A DNA stretch of 64,000 nucleotides from JAEYXS01 sp943367715 (GCA_943367715.1 CALRJY020000004.1:201604-265603), one strand, 5' to 3'; shown: positions 39,916 to 49,131, counted from the stretch's first letter. Numbers and translations: made by a program. Notes: generated by a model from the sequence alone, not told the origin.

Positions 39916-41439
39916 TCAATTCACTTTGTCGATGGCCGGGAACGGGAAGTCTGCGGAATCGGTGTGCTGCTCGCGCATGATCGTCTCCATCTTCGCCACG
40001 ATATCCGGGTGTTGTGCGGAGACATCCTTGGTCTCAGCTCGGTCCGCCGCCAGGTTGTAGAGCTCGATGCGATAATCCGGCTTTCCCTTCGGCAAAAGAT
40101 TCCGGCGAATGCCCTTCCAATCTCCCAAGCGGACACTTTGCTGCCCGGTGTAACCCGGAAATTCGCGATAGAGGAAAGCCCGCTCCGGCTGTTTCTTCCC
40201 CAGTAACGTGGGCGCGAAGGAGATGCCGTCCAATCCCTTGGGCGTCTTCGCCCGCGCATCGGTCAGCTCCAATAACGTCGGTATCCAATCCTCAAAACCC
40301 GTCACGCGATCACTGACTCCGGGTTTGATCGTGCCCTTCCAGCGGATGATGCCCGGCACGCGATAGCCACCTTCATAGAGCGTGCCTTTGCCATCGCGCA
40401 AGCCGCCGTTGGAATTGAAGAACGCGCCGTCCGTCCCGGCCAGACCTTGATGCGTGCCTGTCAAAGGGCCGTTGTCACTGGTGAAAATGAAGATGGTGTT
40501 TTCATCCAGCCCCAGCTCGGCGATGAGTTTCATCAGGCTGCCGATCTCGCGATCCATCCGCGTGATCATGGCGGCGTAGGCGGCCTTGGGTTTGAAATGC
40601 GGGGTGTAGCCTTTGCCACCTGGATACGGCGGATCATCCCAGAGACCGAGATACTCTTTCAACGAATCATCCGGCACCTGCAAGGCGACGTGCGGCACCG
40701 TCGTCGGCCAATAGAGAAAGAACGGACGCGACTTGTTCTCCCGCACGAAATCGTGGGCCTTTGCGGCGATGAGGTCCGCGGAATATTCCGTGCCTTGAAA
40801 ACGTCTGTAGCTCTCCGGCTTCGTCGGGTCTTCCGTGGGCGTCAGTTTGTCCGCCGAGGCAAAGGCCGGATTCTTAAGCTCGATCGTCTTGTCATTGTCC
40901 CAAAGATACGTGGGATAAAAATTGTGCGCCACAGCCTGGCAATTGTAACCGAACCACCGGTTGAAACCCTGCTTAAGCGGTTCCCCTGTGCTGCCCGGGC
41001 CACCCAAGCCCCATTTGCCAAATCCGCCGGTCACGTAGCCTGCTGACTTAAGCAGCTCCGCCATCGTCACCGTCGCATCTGGGATGGGATGCTGCCCCTC
41101 CGTGGTAGGCTTGCCCAGCTTCGCTGAGGTCGCGCCCGCCATCTGTTTGTTATTGCGGATGAAGGCATGGCCAGGATGCATCCCGGTCATCAACACACAC
41201 CTCGAAGGTGCACACACCGCATTGCCTGAGTAATGCTGCGTGAGGCGCACCCCCTCCGCCGCCATGCGGTCGAGGTTCGGCGTCTTGATCTTCGTCTGGC
41301 CATAGGCACCGATATCCCCATAACCCAAATCATCAGCGATGATGAAAACAATGTTAGGCTGCTTGCTCGCGGCCTGAGCATGCAGGGAGAAGATCAACAG
41401 CAGGAAACACACTGCCTGGCGGAAGTGCGGGGTAATCAT
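39916..41439 (-). CDS. Secreted sulfatase (arylsulfatase A-like)
   Basis: 507 residues with signal peptide ending HAQAA. Metal-binding IVFIIADDLGYGDIGAYG and active-site CAPSR with Cys76 (C-x-P-S-R, to be converted to formylglycine) are intact, followed by LMTGMHPGHAFIRNN. Conserved blocks TVTMAELLKSAGYVTGGFGK and FIFTSDNGPLTGTHQG fit the arylsulfatase group. It removes sulfate from glycans or aryl sulfates outside the cytoplasm. Stands alone on the minus strand; copy B of the ~0.8 kb element lies 336 bp upstream, co-oriented. Confidence 0.93.
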   Translation of the reverse strand: MITPHFRQAVCFLLLIFSLHAQAASKQPNIVFIIADDLGYGDIGAYGQTKIKTPNLDRMAAEGVRLTQHYSGNAVCAPSRCVLMTGMHPGHAFIRNNKQMAGATSAKLGKPTTEGQHPIPDATVTMAELLKSAGYVTGGFGKWGLGGPGSTGEPLKQGFNRWFGYNCQAVAHNFYPTYLWDNDKTIELKNPAFASADKLTPTEDPTKPESYRRFQGTEYSADLIAAKAHDFVRENKSRPFFLYWPTTVPHVALQVPDDSLKEYLGLWDDPPYPGGKGYTPHFKPKAAYAAMITRMDREIGSLMKLIAELGLDENTIFIFTSDNGPLTGTHQGLAGTDGAFFNSNGGLRDGKGTLYEGGYRVPGIIRWKGTIKPGVSDRVTGFEDWIPTLLELTDARAKTPKGLDGISFAPTLLGKKQPERAFLYREFPGYTGQQSVRLGDWKGIRRNLLPKGKPDYRIELYNLAADRAETKDVSAQHPDIVAKMETIMREQHTDSADFPFPAIDKVN

Positions 41440-41520
41440 GCTTCACACCCTAACCAATCTGGATCAGTGAAGCAATCGCGCCGTTGCCAGAGGCGCCTCC
41501 TGACACTGCCCGCTAATGTG

Positions 41521-41541
41521 CTGCCGGCATCTTGCCGGCAG
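41521..41541. repeat. Short perfect palindrome CTGCCGGCA–TCT–TGCCGGCAG
   Basis: A 9-bp perfect stem with a 3-nt loop, 82 bp upstream of the sulfatase start. A short dispersed repeat type; no other copy was spotted in the window. Confidence 0.6.
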
Positions 41542-41961
41542 TAGGGGCTCGTACATTGGCCGCAGCCTTTCCAAGCAACCGCTGCCAGTCCCCCTCTCCG
41601 CAAGGAACCAACCGCCCGTTTTTCTGAAAGACTTCCCATTCAACCACAGTATCAGGAGGCGCCCCCGGTTAACCGGTTTCACCCCGCGCTAAACGAACGC
41701 ACGAAGTGACCCCGGCCAACCAGCGGCCTCACCTTTTGAGCTTTGAGCTTAATTAATAAGCCCGTAATGCAATTACTCCCCCGAAGCGCGCCTTCCCGTC
41801 TGATCCGATTTATGTTTCCTGCGCGATTGCCTCCTGTCCTGCGGTACTTTAGCAACCAGTCCACCCTCACCGGACCAAACCCTCGCCAGCCACTCCACAA
41901 AGAAATGCAGCAGAACGCTTGAAGCTTGCGAACGCACTCTTCCTTCCTCCTTCTCCCTCAC

Positions 41962-41990
41962 GGGAGAAGGATTGAGGATGAGGGTGCCCC
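41962..41990 (+). repeat. 29-bp direct repeat, unit 1
   Basis: GGGAGAAGGATTGAG followed by GATGAGGGTGCCCC, identical to 42303–42331. Preceded by CTTCTCCCTCAC, so each unit forms a small hairpin with GGGAGAAG. Confidence 0.8.
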
Positions 41991-42302
41991 CATTCTTCCT
42001 TCGACCGGCCTGCATTCCCTTTAGGGAATTATTTCAAAGAACAATGAAACCTTCCGACCCCTGTGAGATATCGTTTCCTCCGTCCCTACGATTGAGACTT
42101 CAGATTGAGCGTTTGTCCCTGACCCGGCCGGTTCCGCAGTGGCTACTGGAGATTCCCCGGTCTCATCTATCCTAGACTGACCGACGTCCCGTTCACCCTC
42201 CGGCTTACGGACCCTGATCCATACGCCCGATACCCCCACATATCCTGATAGCCAAGTGACCGGTTTTTATCCTCCTTCTCCCTTGGAAGACGAACTTCGT
42301 CC

Positions 42303-42331
42303 GGGAGAAGGATTGAGGATGAGGGTGCCCC
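42303..42331 (+). repeat. 29-bp direct repeat, unit 2
   Basis: Identical to 41962–41990 and preceded by CTTCTCCC within 30 bp. Both units are insertions into copy B of the long element. Confidence 0.8.
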
Positions 42332-42814
42332 TCTTTCCGCCCGCCTCTCGACCTAATGGTTCCATAAGGATTGTCATCTCCCCGCCAACGCAGGCACATA
42401 ACCATGCACGCGAATGTACACAATGCACCATCATGCTTGATGACTTTGAGGATTTTTCAGTGGCTGCTTGTCGCTCCGAAAGAGCCCAACCACCGCTCCT
42501 CTCCTTTACCGACAACGAGTTGTCAGCGCTGAAACTATCCCAAAAAACTTGCCATCTTTCCATCACTTTTCGCTAAAATTTGTCTCCCTTACCGAACCGC
42601 TTCATCCCCAATAAATTACAGGAAAAACTCACTGCGTAACTCGCTATTCCATCTTCCGCCTTTGCCCTTTTCCTATTTCCTCTTTGGCGTTTCTTCGCGT
42701 GTTTAGCGGGCAAATTTCTCCCTCTTGAAAACCCTCAAGCACGAATCACCTATCCACCCTGTTGACAATCCAGCCCCTTCCCCCTGACTCTGGAGCCAGC
42801 CAACCCATACTGCC

Positions 42815-43576
42815 ATGCGCCACTACTTTGCCTGCTTAACCGCACTCGTCTTGTTGACCTTCGGCTGTGCCTCACCACAAGCCCAGCCGCTCACCCCGGC
42901 AACTGCCACCACACCCGCCCGCGCCACCATACCGAAGCTCAGCGCCAAACTGACCATCGATGGCAAGCTGGATGAACCCGTCTGGAAACGTGCGCTCCTG
43001 CTGAATCCCCTCACCCCGAATCGCGGTGAAGGAAAAGATACCGAAGGCACCGAGATCCGCGCGTTCTACGACGACACCGCCATCTACCTCAGTTGGGTCT
43101 GTACCGATCACGACATCCAGTCCACCTTCACCAATCGCGACAGCATGTTCTGGAATGAGGAAGTCGCCGAACTCTTCCTCGCCCCCGACAAGCTCGACAA
43201 GTATTACGAACTGCAATGGAACCCGCTGGGAGCCGTGTTCGACGCCATCATCTTCAACACCCTCGGACCCGATGGCATCTCCAAAAAGATCGATGGCGAC
43301 TGGGCCTACACCGCCAAGGGCATGCGGAGCGCCGTAAAAGTCGAGGGCACCGTGGCCAACGCCCAAGACACCGACCGCTCCTGGACCGTGGAAGCAGTCA
43401 TTCCGTTCTCTGATTTTGGCCTCACCGCACCCAAGCCGGGAACAGTATGGCGCGTCAATTTCTACCGCTTCTCCCGCGGCAAAAATAAACCCGAACTCCA
43501 ACTAAGCTGGTCCCCCACCCGCCTGCCCAGTTTCCATCAACCGAGCAAGTTTGGTTACTTGGAATTTGGGAAATGA
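42815..43576 (+). CDS. CBM9-like carbohydrate-binding lipoprotein
   Basis: 253 residues. Signal with lipobox LTFGC (Cys18 region), so envelope-anchored. From about residue 40 the family 9 carbohydrate-binding fold is readable: AKLTIDGKLDEPVWKRALLL, TEIRAFYDDTAIYLSWVCTD, WNEEVAELFLAPDKL, YYELQWNPLGAVFDAI, and WTVEAVIPFSDFG. These CBM9-like proteins bind glycan ends or decorate larger enzymes; here it is a single-domain form. The next gene follows 20 bp later on the same strand. Confidence 0.85.
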   Translation: MRHYFACLTALVLLTFGCASPQAQPLTPATATTPARATIPKLSAKLTIDGKLDEPVWKRALLLNPLTPNRGEGKDTEGTEIRAFYDDTAIYLSWVCTDHDIQSTFTNRDSMFWNEEVAELFLAPDKLDKYYELQWNPLGAVFDAIIFNTLGPDGISKKIDGDWAYTAKGMRSAVKVEGTVANAQDTDRSWTVEAVIPFSDFGLTAPKPGTVWRVNFYRFSRGKNKPELQLSWSPTRLPSFHQPSKFGYLEFGK

Positions 43577-43596
43577 AGTGACAGGTTCATTCCAGA

Positions 43597-44526
43597 ATGA
43601 CCGAGGAGAACAACCCCGTTAAGCCGCCCGACCATGATTTACGCATGGAGCGGGCCTTACTTTCGTTGGAAGGATTGTCTGTGGGGGATGGATTCGGTGA
43701 ATGCTTTTTCACTGACCGAGTAATCGTGGAAGGCCGCATTGAAGGTCGTCACGAACCGCCCCCACCTTGGTTTTACACCGATGACACCGCGATGGCTCTC
43801 TCGGTGGTACGCTGCCTGCGCGATTGCGGCCGAATCGACCGGGACAAGCTGGCGCTCATGTTCGCCCGGGAATACGCCAACGATTATAAGCGCGGATATG
43901 GCGGCACCGCTCATGGAATCCTGCGGGCCATCGGCGAAGGCATGCCGTGGCAGACTGCTGCCGGAAGGGTCTTTGATGGCCAAGGTTCCTGCGGCAATGG
44001 CGGCGCGATGCGTTCAGCTCCAATAGGAGCCTACTTCGCTGATGATATCGAGATGGTCATTGAGCAGGCTCGCTTCTCAGCAGAGGTGACCCATGCCCAC
44101 CCCGATGGCCAGGCAGGCGCGATCGCCATAGCTCTAGCCGCTGCGTGGGCGGTACAGCATGCTCAGGTGACCGAGTTGCTCGACCCTTATGACCTGGTGA
44201 AATTCGTGCTCGACCTGACGCCTGATGGTGACACGCGTCGCGGCATCATCAAGGTCTTGAAAGTGCCGCTCATACTTTCCTCACTTACCGCCGCCGTAGC
44301 GTTAGGCAACGGCAGTGGCGTGATCTCATCCGATACCGTTCCGTTCACGCTGTGGTGTGCGGCAAAGCATTGGCGAGATTACCCGGAAGCCCTTTGGACC
44401 ACGGTGGGCGGTTTTGGCGACCGAGATACCACCTGTGCCATTGTAGGCGGGATCGTGGCCCTTTCTGTAGGCAGAGACAGCATCCCACCGGACTGGATAA
44501 AATTCCGGGAAGCTTTCACGCTTTAG
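43597..44526 (+). CDS. ADP-ribosylglycohydrolase family protein
   Basis: 309 residues. The DraG-type magnesium sites are visible: GLSVGDGFGECFF, YTDDTAMALSVV, GSCGNGGAMRSAPIG, THAHPDGQAGAIAIALA and GDRDTTCAIVGGI. These enzymes remove ADP-ribose from proteins or related substrates, or act as ADP-ribose hydrolases with other roles. It follows the CBM9-like gene by 20 bp but the two share no obvious pathway. No partner ADP-ribosyltransferase is in the window. Confidence 0.92.
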   Translation: MTEENNPVKPPDHDLRMERALLSLEGLSVGDGFGECFFTDRVIVEGRIEGRHEPPPPWFYTDDTAMALSVVRCLRDCGRIDRDKLALMFAREYANDYKRGYGGTAHGILRAIGEGMPWQTAAGRVFDGQGSCGNGGAMRSAPIGAYFADDIEMVIEQARFSAEVTHAHPDGQAGAIAIALAAAWAVQHAQVTELLDPYDLVKFVLDLTPDGDTRRGIIKVLKVPLILSSLTAAVALGNGSGVISSDTVPFTLWCAAKHWRDYPEALWTTVGGFGDRDTTCAIVGGIVALSVGRDSIPPDWIKFREAFTL

Positions 44527-44927
44527 TCATCCCACCCAACCTCATTTTGTGCGGCAGAGCCTGTCCTGGACTTGGAGTCGGATAAATCAAGGCAGGTGAT
44601 GGAGGAAAGAATTGGCCCAACGGGCCAAAAGACTCCAGCCCAAGGCAGACCGTCTGAGGTCTGCCTTGGGTACGAACAGTTACAGGAGAGCGGCCTGAAA
44701 GGTCGCCAGAGTCTGGTGTCCCTACAGGACACTGGATTTTCAACACCATATACCCCGGGCAAGGTTCAAAAAAGTGGCTCAAAGCGGCTTTCCCTTCATG
44801 GCGTTGCCTATCTCACCTGCTATCAGTCCAAACCAGAGTTCAGGACAGGCTCTAGAGTGATTGCCGTTACATCGCATCTTTTTTGTAACTTCCACCTCCG
44901 AACGCTTAATGAATCAGGTAACGAGCT
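44527..44927. other. Intergenic region with palindromes (0.4 kb)
   Basis: No gene seen. Contains TTGGCCCAACGGGCCAA (about 44613–44629), a 13-bp-arm perfect hairpin at 44639–44670, and TGTCC-CTACA-GGACA near 44719. The spacing of these modules resembles dispersed repeats known from Verrucomicrobia and Planctomycetota. The end of the stretch should hold the promoter of the 44928 gene. Confidence 0.65.
44639..44670. repeat. Perfect 13-bp-arm palindrome
   Basis: CCCAAGGCAGACC (44639–44651) GTCTGA GGTCTGCCTTGGG (44658–44670). Stable hairpin; no T run, so a repeat or processing element rather than a terminator. Confidence 0.8.
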
Positions 44928-46148
44928 ATGAATATCAAAGCCATCCTGATCGTATCCTTGCTGTCGAACGCGTTGCTAGCCGGTTACGGCTTGTCGCGCC
45001 GCCCTTCCCCTCCTTCGCCAGCCGACGTGTCGACGCCCCTATCCACGGGCACTACTCCCGCAGCCCTTACCAAACTGGATAGACAGACCGTCACCAACAC
45101 CATCACCAAGAGGATCACCTGGGAGATGGTGGAATCCGGTGATTACAAGCAATACATCGCCAACCTGCGGTCCATCGGCTGCCCGGAGGAGACCATCCGC
45201 GACATCATCATCGCGGATGTGAACAAGCTCTATGAACAGAAGAAAAAGGCGCTCAAGGGCGGTGGCAAGCGCTTTGAGTATTGGAAAACAGGCAATCCCA
45301 TGATCGGAGGGATGGATACCGGCCTCTTGCAGAAAATCAGGGCACTGGACGAGGAGAAAAACGCGGTGTTGCGGGACTTGGGCATCACGCTGGATACCAA
45401 GACGGAGATGGCCCAGGCGTTGAACCCTTTTGATGCCATGATGGATTTTCTGCCCGAGGCGAAAAAGGCCGGGGTGATGAAGATCATGACGGATATGCAG
45501 TCCAAAATGGTGGAAGCCAGCAAAGACGGCACGGACCTGGAGGCGATGAGCAAAGCGATGAAAGACATGGAAACCGGACTGAAAGGAATCATGACCCCGG
45601 AAGAGTTTCTGGACTATCAACTGCGGTTCTCCATGACGGCCAACATCATGCGCAACCAGATCGCCGGCTTTGATCCCAACGAGGGTGAATTCATGACAGT
45701 CTTCAAGCTGCGTGAGGCATTCGACAGTGAATTCTCACCCATGACCCGCAACAACGAGAACGAGGAACAGCGCAAGATCCGTGAAGAAGCGGAAGGAAAG
45801 CTCAACGAGAACCTCAAGAACGCGCTGGGAACGGATCGCTATGCCCAGTATGAGCGGGCACAGGACTGGAACTTCCAACAGATCTATCAGGCCACGAAGA
45901 AAGCCGACCTGGACACCACCGAGGCGGTCAAAGTGTATGACATCAAAAAGATCGCCGAGAAGGAGGTCTTCAGTGTGCTCAACAACAAAGACATCACCCA
46001 AGCGGATCGGATCTCGATGCTGCAACAAATGAAACAGCAGACCGAAGCCTCAGTGAAAAGCATCTTGGGCGAAAAAGGGTGGGATCAATACAACCGCGGC
46101 ATCAACACCCACTGGATAAAAAACCTCAATCCGATTCCCCCGCAGTAA
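44928..46148 (+). CDS. Membrane-anchored paralogous family protein (third member)
   Basis: 406 residues. N-terminal membrane helix (MNIKAILIVSLLSNALLAGY), Pro/Thr linker, then WEMVESGDYKQYIANLRSI and CPEETIRDIIIADVNKLYEQ, the same core as the tandem pair at 25834–28354. The rest is helical and charged, with a middle region of different sequence (Met-rich: MAQALNPFDAMMDFLPEA). Only the N-terminal third and scattered C-terminal positions (MTANIMRNQIAGFDPNEGEF) are conserved with the pair, so it split earlier. Predicted to face the periplasm. Function unknown. Confidence 0.8.
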   Translation: MNIKAILIVSLLSNALLAGYGLSRRPSPPSPADVSTPLSTGTTPAALTKLDRQTVTNTITKRITWEMVESGDYKQYIANLRSIGCPEETIRDIIIADVNKLYEQKKKALKGGGKRFEYWKTGNPMIGGMDTGLLQKIRALDEEKNAVLRDLGITLDTKTEMAQALNPFDAMMDFLPEAKKAGVMKIMTDMQSKMVEASKDGTDLEAMSKAMKDMETGLKGIMTPEEFLDYQLRFSMTANIMRNQIAGFDPNEGEFMTVFKLREAFDSEFSPMTRNNENEEQRKIREEAEGKLNENLKNALGTDRYAQYERAQDWNFQQIYQATKKADLDTTEAVKVYDIKKIAEKEVFSVLNNKDITQADRISMLQQMKQQTEASVKSILGEKGWDQYNRGINTHWIKNLNPIPPQ

Positions 46149-46188
46149 GCCGATCTGCGCGGTTAAGCGGTTGAAGCGCGCACCTCTT

Positions 46189-46213
46189 GGAGCGTGGGCG
46201 CCTCGCCCACAGC
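46189..46213 (-). repeat. Family A palindromic repeat, left arm of a 25-bp inverted pair
   Basis: On the minus strand: GCTGTGGGCGAGG then CGCCCACGCTCC. Exactly the reverse complement of 46323–46347, 109 bp away. Each arm is itself a hairpin. Confidence 0.85.
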
Positions 46214-46322
46214 AAGCACCGCAAACCAGTTGGCTTACAGAGCTGAAGAGACGTTAATAACGGCATGATTTCGGGCGAGAGATTTGTTAGCGAAGCTGGC
46301 CCGGCTGTGCTTACGGACGTTG

Positions 46323-46347
46323 CTGTGGGCGAGGCGCCCACGCTCCG
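46323..46347 (+). repeat. Family A palindromic repeat, right arm of a 25-bp inverted pair
   Basis: GCTGTGGGCGAGG then CGCCCACGCTCC. Perfect partner of 46189–46213; the pair sits between two convergent genes and could act as a two-way transcript end. Confidence 0.85.
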
Positions 46348-46383
46348 CCAGAACGAAGCGCGTCACCCTTTGGCCCTCCCAGT

Positions 46384-47667
46384 CTAACTCATCAAAGCCT
46401 CGATCTCTTCTACCTCCACAGGAATATCAGCCATCAAATCCACCTGCCCGTCCTTCGTGATGAGAATGTCATTCTCGAGGCGGATGCCGATGCCTTCCTC
46501 GGCGATGTAGATGCCTGGTTCCACGGTCATCACCCACCCTGCCGCCATCGGTTCCGTGGTGAAACCCACGTCATGCACGTCCAAGCCGAGCGGATGGCCG
46601 AGGCCGTGCATGAAATACTTACGGCAGGCGGGATTGTCTGGGTCTTGTTTCTTGATGTCTGAGGTCTTCAACAGGTCGAGTTTCAACAACTCCTCGTTCA
46701 TCAGATCCCATGATTCACGTTGCCAATCACGGACGAGCTTACCAGCAACCGCGCCCTTGATGCCCGCCCGCATCACACGCAACACGGCGTTATAGATCTG
46801 CTTCTGACGGCGGGTGAACTTGCCGTTGACCGGAATGGTGCGGGTGAGGTCAGAACTGTAGTTCGCATAGTTAGCAGCGACATCCAGCAACAGCATGTCG
46901 CCCTTCTTGCACACCTGATCATTCTGGTGGTAGTGCAGCACGCAGGCATTGGCACCGGAAGCTATGATGGGACCGTAGGCAAAGGTGGCACGGTTGCGCG
47001 TGAATTCATGGATGAACTCAGCCTCGATCTCATGCTCCATGACGCCGGGTTTCACGAAATCTAACACGCGACGGAACCCTTTATCCGTGATGGCGCACGC
47101 CTGCTTGATGAGCTCGACCTCGGGCTTTGATTTCACCACGCGCAATGGGTGCATCACTCGAGCCAGCCGCTGGTAATCGTGCAGCGGATAACGCGCCTGA
47201 ATGTCACGGATGAACCTCGCATCACGCGTCTCCACCTCCACCACGGCGCGTTTGTGTTCGTTCGTGTTCAGATAAACGTGCTCCACCTCGCACATCAGCA
47301 TGTGCAGCACGGAACGTAGTTCTGAAAGCCACTTCACCGTCTTGATGCCCGAGATTTTCTGCGCGTCTTCCTTGGAATGCTTGTAGCCTTCCCAGATTTT
47401 CAGGTGTTCGTTCGGTTCGCGCAGGAAAAGAACCTCGCGCAGTTTGGGGTCGAAGGAGTTCGGCGCGAGCAAGAGGAGCGATTCCTCCTGTTCGATGCCG
47501 GTGAGGTAGAACAGGTCCGCATTGGCGACCAAAGGCAAGGAACCGTCGGCATTCGTCGGCAAGAGGTCGTTCGCATTTACCACGGCCAGCGAATTCGGCA
47601 GGAGCAGTTTCTTCAACCGCTCGCGGTTCTCAACAAACAAGGCAGACTCAATTGGGGCGTGGCGCAT
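46384..47667 (-). CDS. pepP: Xaa-Pro aminopeptidase (M24B, aminopeptidase P)
   Basis: 427 residues from ATG 47667 (MRHAPIESALFVENRERLKK), which matches the usual N-terminus; an ATG at 47685 is also possible. N-terminal creatinase-like domain with NADLFYLTGIEQEESLLLLA. The C-terminal pita-bread metallopeptidase has the five ligand sites: LLLDVAANY, YSSDLTRT, MHGLGHPLGLDVHD, TVEPGIY and GIRLENDILI. It removes the first residue from peptides with Pro at position two, using two Mn/Co ions in the cytoplasm. Divergent from the HEAT gene (81 bp). Confidence 0.93.
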   Translation of the reverse strand: MRHAPIESALFVENRERLKKLLLPNSLAVVNANDLLPTNADGSLPLVANADLFYLTGIEQEESLLLLAPNSFDPKLREVLFLREPNEHLKIWEGYKHSKEDAQKISGIKTVKWLSELRSVLHMLMCEVEHVYLNTNEHKRAVVEVETRDARFIRDIQARYPLHDYQRLARVMHPLRVVKSKPEVELIKQACAITDKGFRRVLDFVKPGVMEHEIEAEFIHEFTRNRATFAYGPIIASGANACVLHYHQNDQVCKKGDMLLLDVAANYANYSSDLTRTIPVNGKFTRRQKQIYNAVLRVMRAGIKGAVAGKLVRDWQRESWDLMNEELLKLDLLKTSDIKKQDPDNPACRKYFMHGLGHPLGLDVHDVGFTTEPMAAGWVMTVEPGIYIAEEGIGIRLENDILITKDGQVDLMADIPVEVEEIEALMS

Positions 47668-47748
47668 AGGGAGACGGTGCGGCATTTTCGGCCAGAAGAC
47701 AATAAAGAGAAATACCAACTGCCGTTGTTTCGGCTGTTACCGTCAGCT

Positions 47749-49131
47749 ATGCTTTCTCCCGCAGTGAAGGTTCCCGCCAAACTAAAATGGTGCCTGGCTG
47801 GCGTATTGATCGTCAGCATGCTCGCCATTGCCGGGGTCAAGACTTACGCATGGCTGAATCCCCCACCCATGCATGAAGGACAACCGGTGTCGCAATGGGT
47901 GCGGGAGCTGGGCGATGCTGATTATCAGGTAGCACATCGGGCTCAGACAACCGTGCCGGAGATCGGTAGCGCGGCAACCCCCTATCTCATCGCGTTGCTG
48001 GAGAAACCGGAAAGCCGGCTGGACACCTTCCGCAACGGTATGGCCCGCCGTTTTCCGTGGTTGAAGCTTAAGCCCTATGACTTCGCCCGAGCCCGTTCGA
48101 CGGCCATGCAACTGCTGGGACAAATGGGTGCAGGTGATACCAATGCCGTTCCAGCTCTGGTGCGTGCCTTAAGCGATCCGGACCAAACACTGGCGGTGGC
48201 CGCGCGTGAATCGCTCTCTCAAGCCGGTGAAGCGGCCGTACTGCCCCTCATCAAAGTGCTCAAGCATGAATCCCCTTCCGTCCGCTTTCTCGCCATCTCC
48301 ACGCTGGCGGATCTCGGCCCCAATACAGCGGCGGCAGTGCCAGCCTTGCTCGAAACCCTGCATGATGCAGTGCCTGAACTGCGCAGTGCGGCGATCGTGG
48401 CGCTAAGCCGCAGCGGAGCCGAGGTGAACACCTTGCTACCAGCGTTCGTGCGGGCGATGGGTGACAAGGTCCTCACGGTGCGACTGGACGCCATCAATGC
48501 CATCGCGGCGTTTCAAGCCGAAGCCGTACCAGCCACGCTACCATTGTCGCGGCTGCTGAAGGATGAAGAGCAATGGGTGCGCAGCAGTGCCGCCTTTGCG
48601 CTGGGAGCGATCGGCCCAGCGGCAAAGGAAGCAACCCCTGCCCTGCGGGAGGCGCTGAAAGATTCTTCCGCCCATGTGCGCGTCACCGCCGGAAATGCGC
48701 TCTGGAAGATCACCGGAAAAAGCGAAGGGCTGGTGCCGATATTTCTGGCAGCGTTGAAAGAGTCGGATTTGCGGCTGCGCAACTACGCCACACAAGGATT
48801 GCTCCAACTGGGACCACCCGCATATCCGCACGTGCTGGAGGTCTTCGCCGTGCTGAAAGAGGAATTCGAGCCAGGGCGGTATCATTCGGCCTTGCGTTTG
48901 CTGGGCGATGCGGATGAAACGTTGCTGCCCTACTTGGAACCGGCCCTGAAGGATGCCGATGCACGAATCCGGGGTGCTACTGTCTTTGTGCTAAATCGAC
49001 TGGCCGAACGGCAACCGGCAGCGTTGCAGCTTTTGAAAAGGATGACGACGGATAGCGATGCGGGCGTAAGGGAAGCGGCGGAGCGGGCTTTGCGTAATCT
49101 GGCGGCCAATGGAAGGCTGACTGGGAACTAA
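47749..49131 (+). CDS. Membrane-anchored HEAT-repeat protein
   Basis: 460 residues from ATG 47749. One membrane helix at about residues 13–32, then about nine HEAT/PBS-type repeats from residue 45 to the end (NAVPALVRALSDPDQTLAVA, AVLPLIKVLKHESPSVRFLA, WVRSSAAFALGAIGPAAKEA). Such alpha-solenoids bind proteins or phycobilin-like partners; here it should face the periplasm. The longer upstream frame overlaps pepP and is not used. Partner unknown. Confidence 0.85.
   Translation: MLSPAVKVPAKLKWCLAGVLIVSMLAIAGVKTYAWLNPPPMHEGQPVSQWVRELGDADYQVAHRAQTTVPEIGSAATPYLIALLEKPESRLDTFRNGMARRFPWLKLKPYDFARARSTAMQLLGQMGAGDTNAVPALVRALSDPDQTLAVAARESLSQAGEAAVLPLIKVLKHESPSVRFLAISTLADLGPNTAAAVPALLETLHDAVPELRSAAIVALSRSGAEVNTLLPAFVRAMGDKVLTVRLDAINAIAAFQAEAVPATLPLSRLLKDEEQWVRSSAAFALGAIGPAAKEATPALREALKDSSAHVRVTAGNALWKITGKSEGLVPIFLAALKESDLRLRNYATQGLLQLGPPAYPHVLEVFAVLKEEFEPGRYHSALRLLGDADETLLPYLEPALKDADARIRGATVFVLNRLAERQPAALQLLKRMTTDSDAGVREAAERALRNLAANGRLTGN

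Larger units (their letters stand above)
41775..42622 (-). repeat. Long intergenic element, copy B (~0.8 kb, inverted)
   Basis: The reverse complement follows copy A (14083–14890) block by block: TGTAATTTATTGGGG, GCTCTTTCGGAGCGACA, GCGTTGGCGGGGAGATGACA, GAACGGGACGTCGGTCAG, CCACTGCGGAACCGGCCGGG, TTTCATTGTTCTTTGAAATA, AGTGGCTGGCGAG, ACCGCAGGACAGGAG, GACGGGAAGGCG. It carries two inserts not in copy A, each bearing the 29-bp repeat GGGAGAAGGATTGAG + GATGAGGGTGCCCC. It lies upstream of, and in the same orientation as, the sulfatase at 39916–41439. Confidence 0.75.
41440..42814. other. Gene-free, repeat-rich stretch (1.37 kb)
   Basis: Several short frames are open but none looks like protein. Contents: a hairpin CTGCCGGCATCTTGCCGGCA at 41521–41540, copy B of the ~0.8 kb element (41775–42622), a 29-bp exact direct repeat inside it (41962–41990 and 42303–42331), and an AT-rich end with TTGACA near 42761 that could serve the CBM9-like gene. 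Confidence 0.75.

Noticed and set aside
42027..42060. TTGTTCTTTGAAA-like motif as part of an rRNA leader or spacer
   Set aside because: Similar words occur next to rRNA genes, but no rRNA is in the window and the motif belongs to the long repeat; coincidence cannot be excluded.
41773..42566. Short minus-strand frames sharing words with copy A (such as WIRVRKPEGERDVG)
   Set aside because: Similarity follows from the DNA repeat; indels between the copies break the frames, so no selection on protein is visible.
41440..42814. Possible CRISPR array because of direct repeats
   Set aside because: Only two 29-bp copies, 341 bp apart, with no spacer regularity and no cas genes nearby.
44523..44782. 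Two overlapping minus-strand frames after the ADP-ribosylglycohydrolase
   Set aside because: They span strong palindromes and have no start signals; read as a repeat region.
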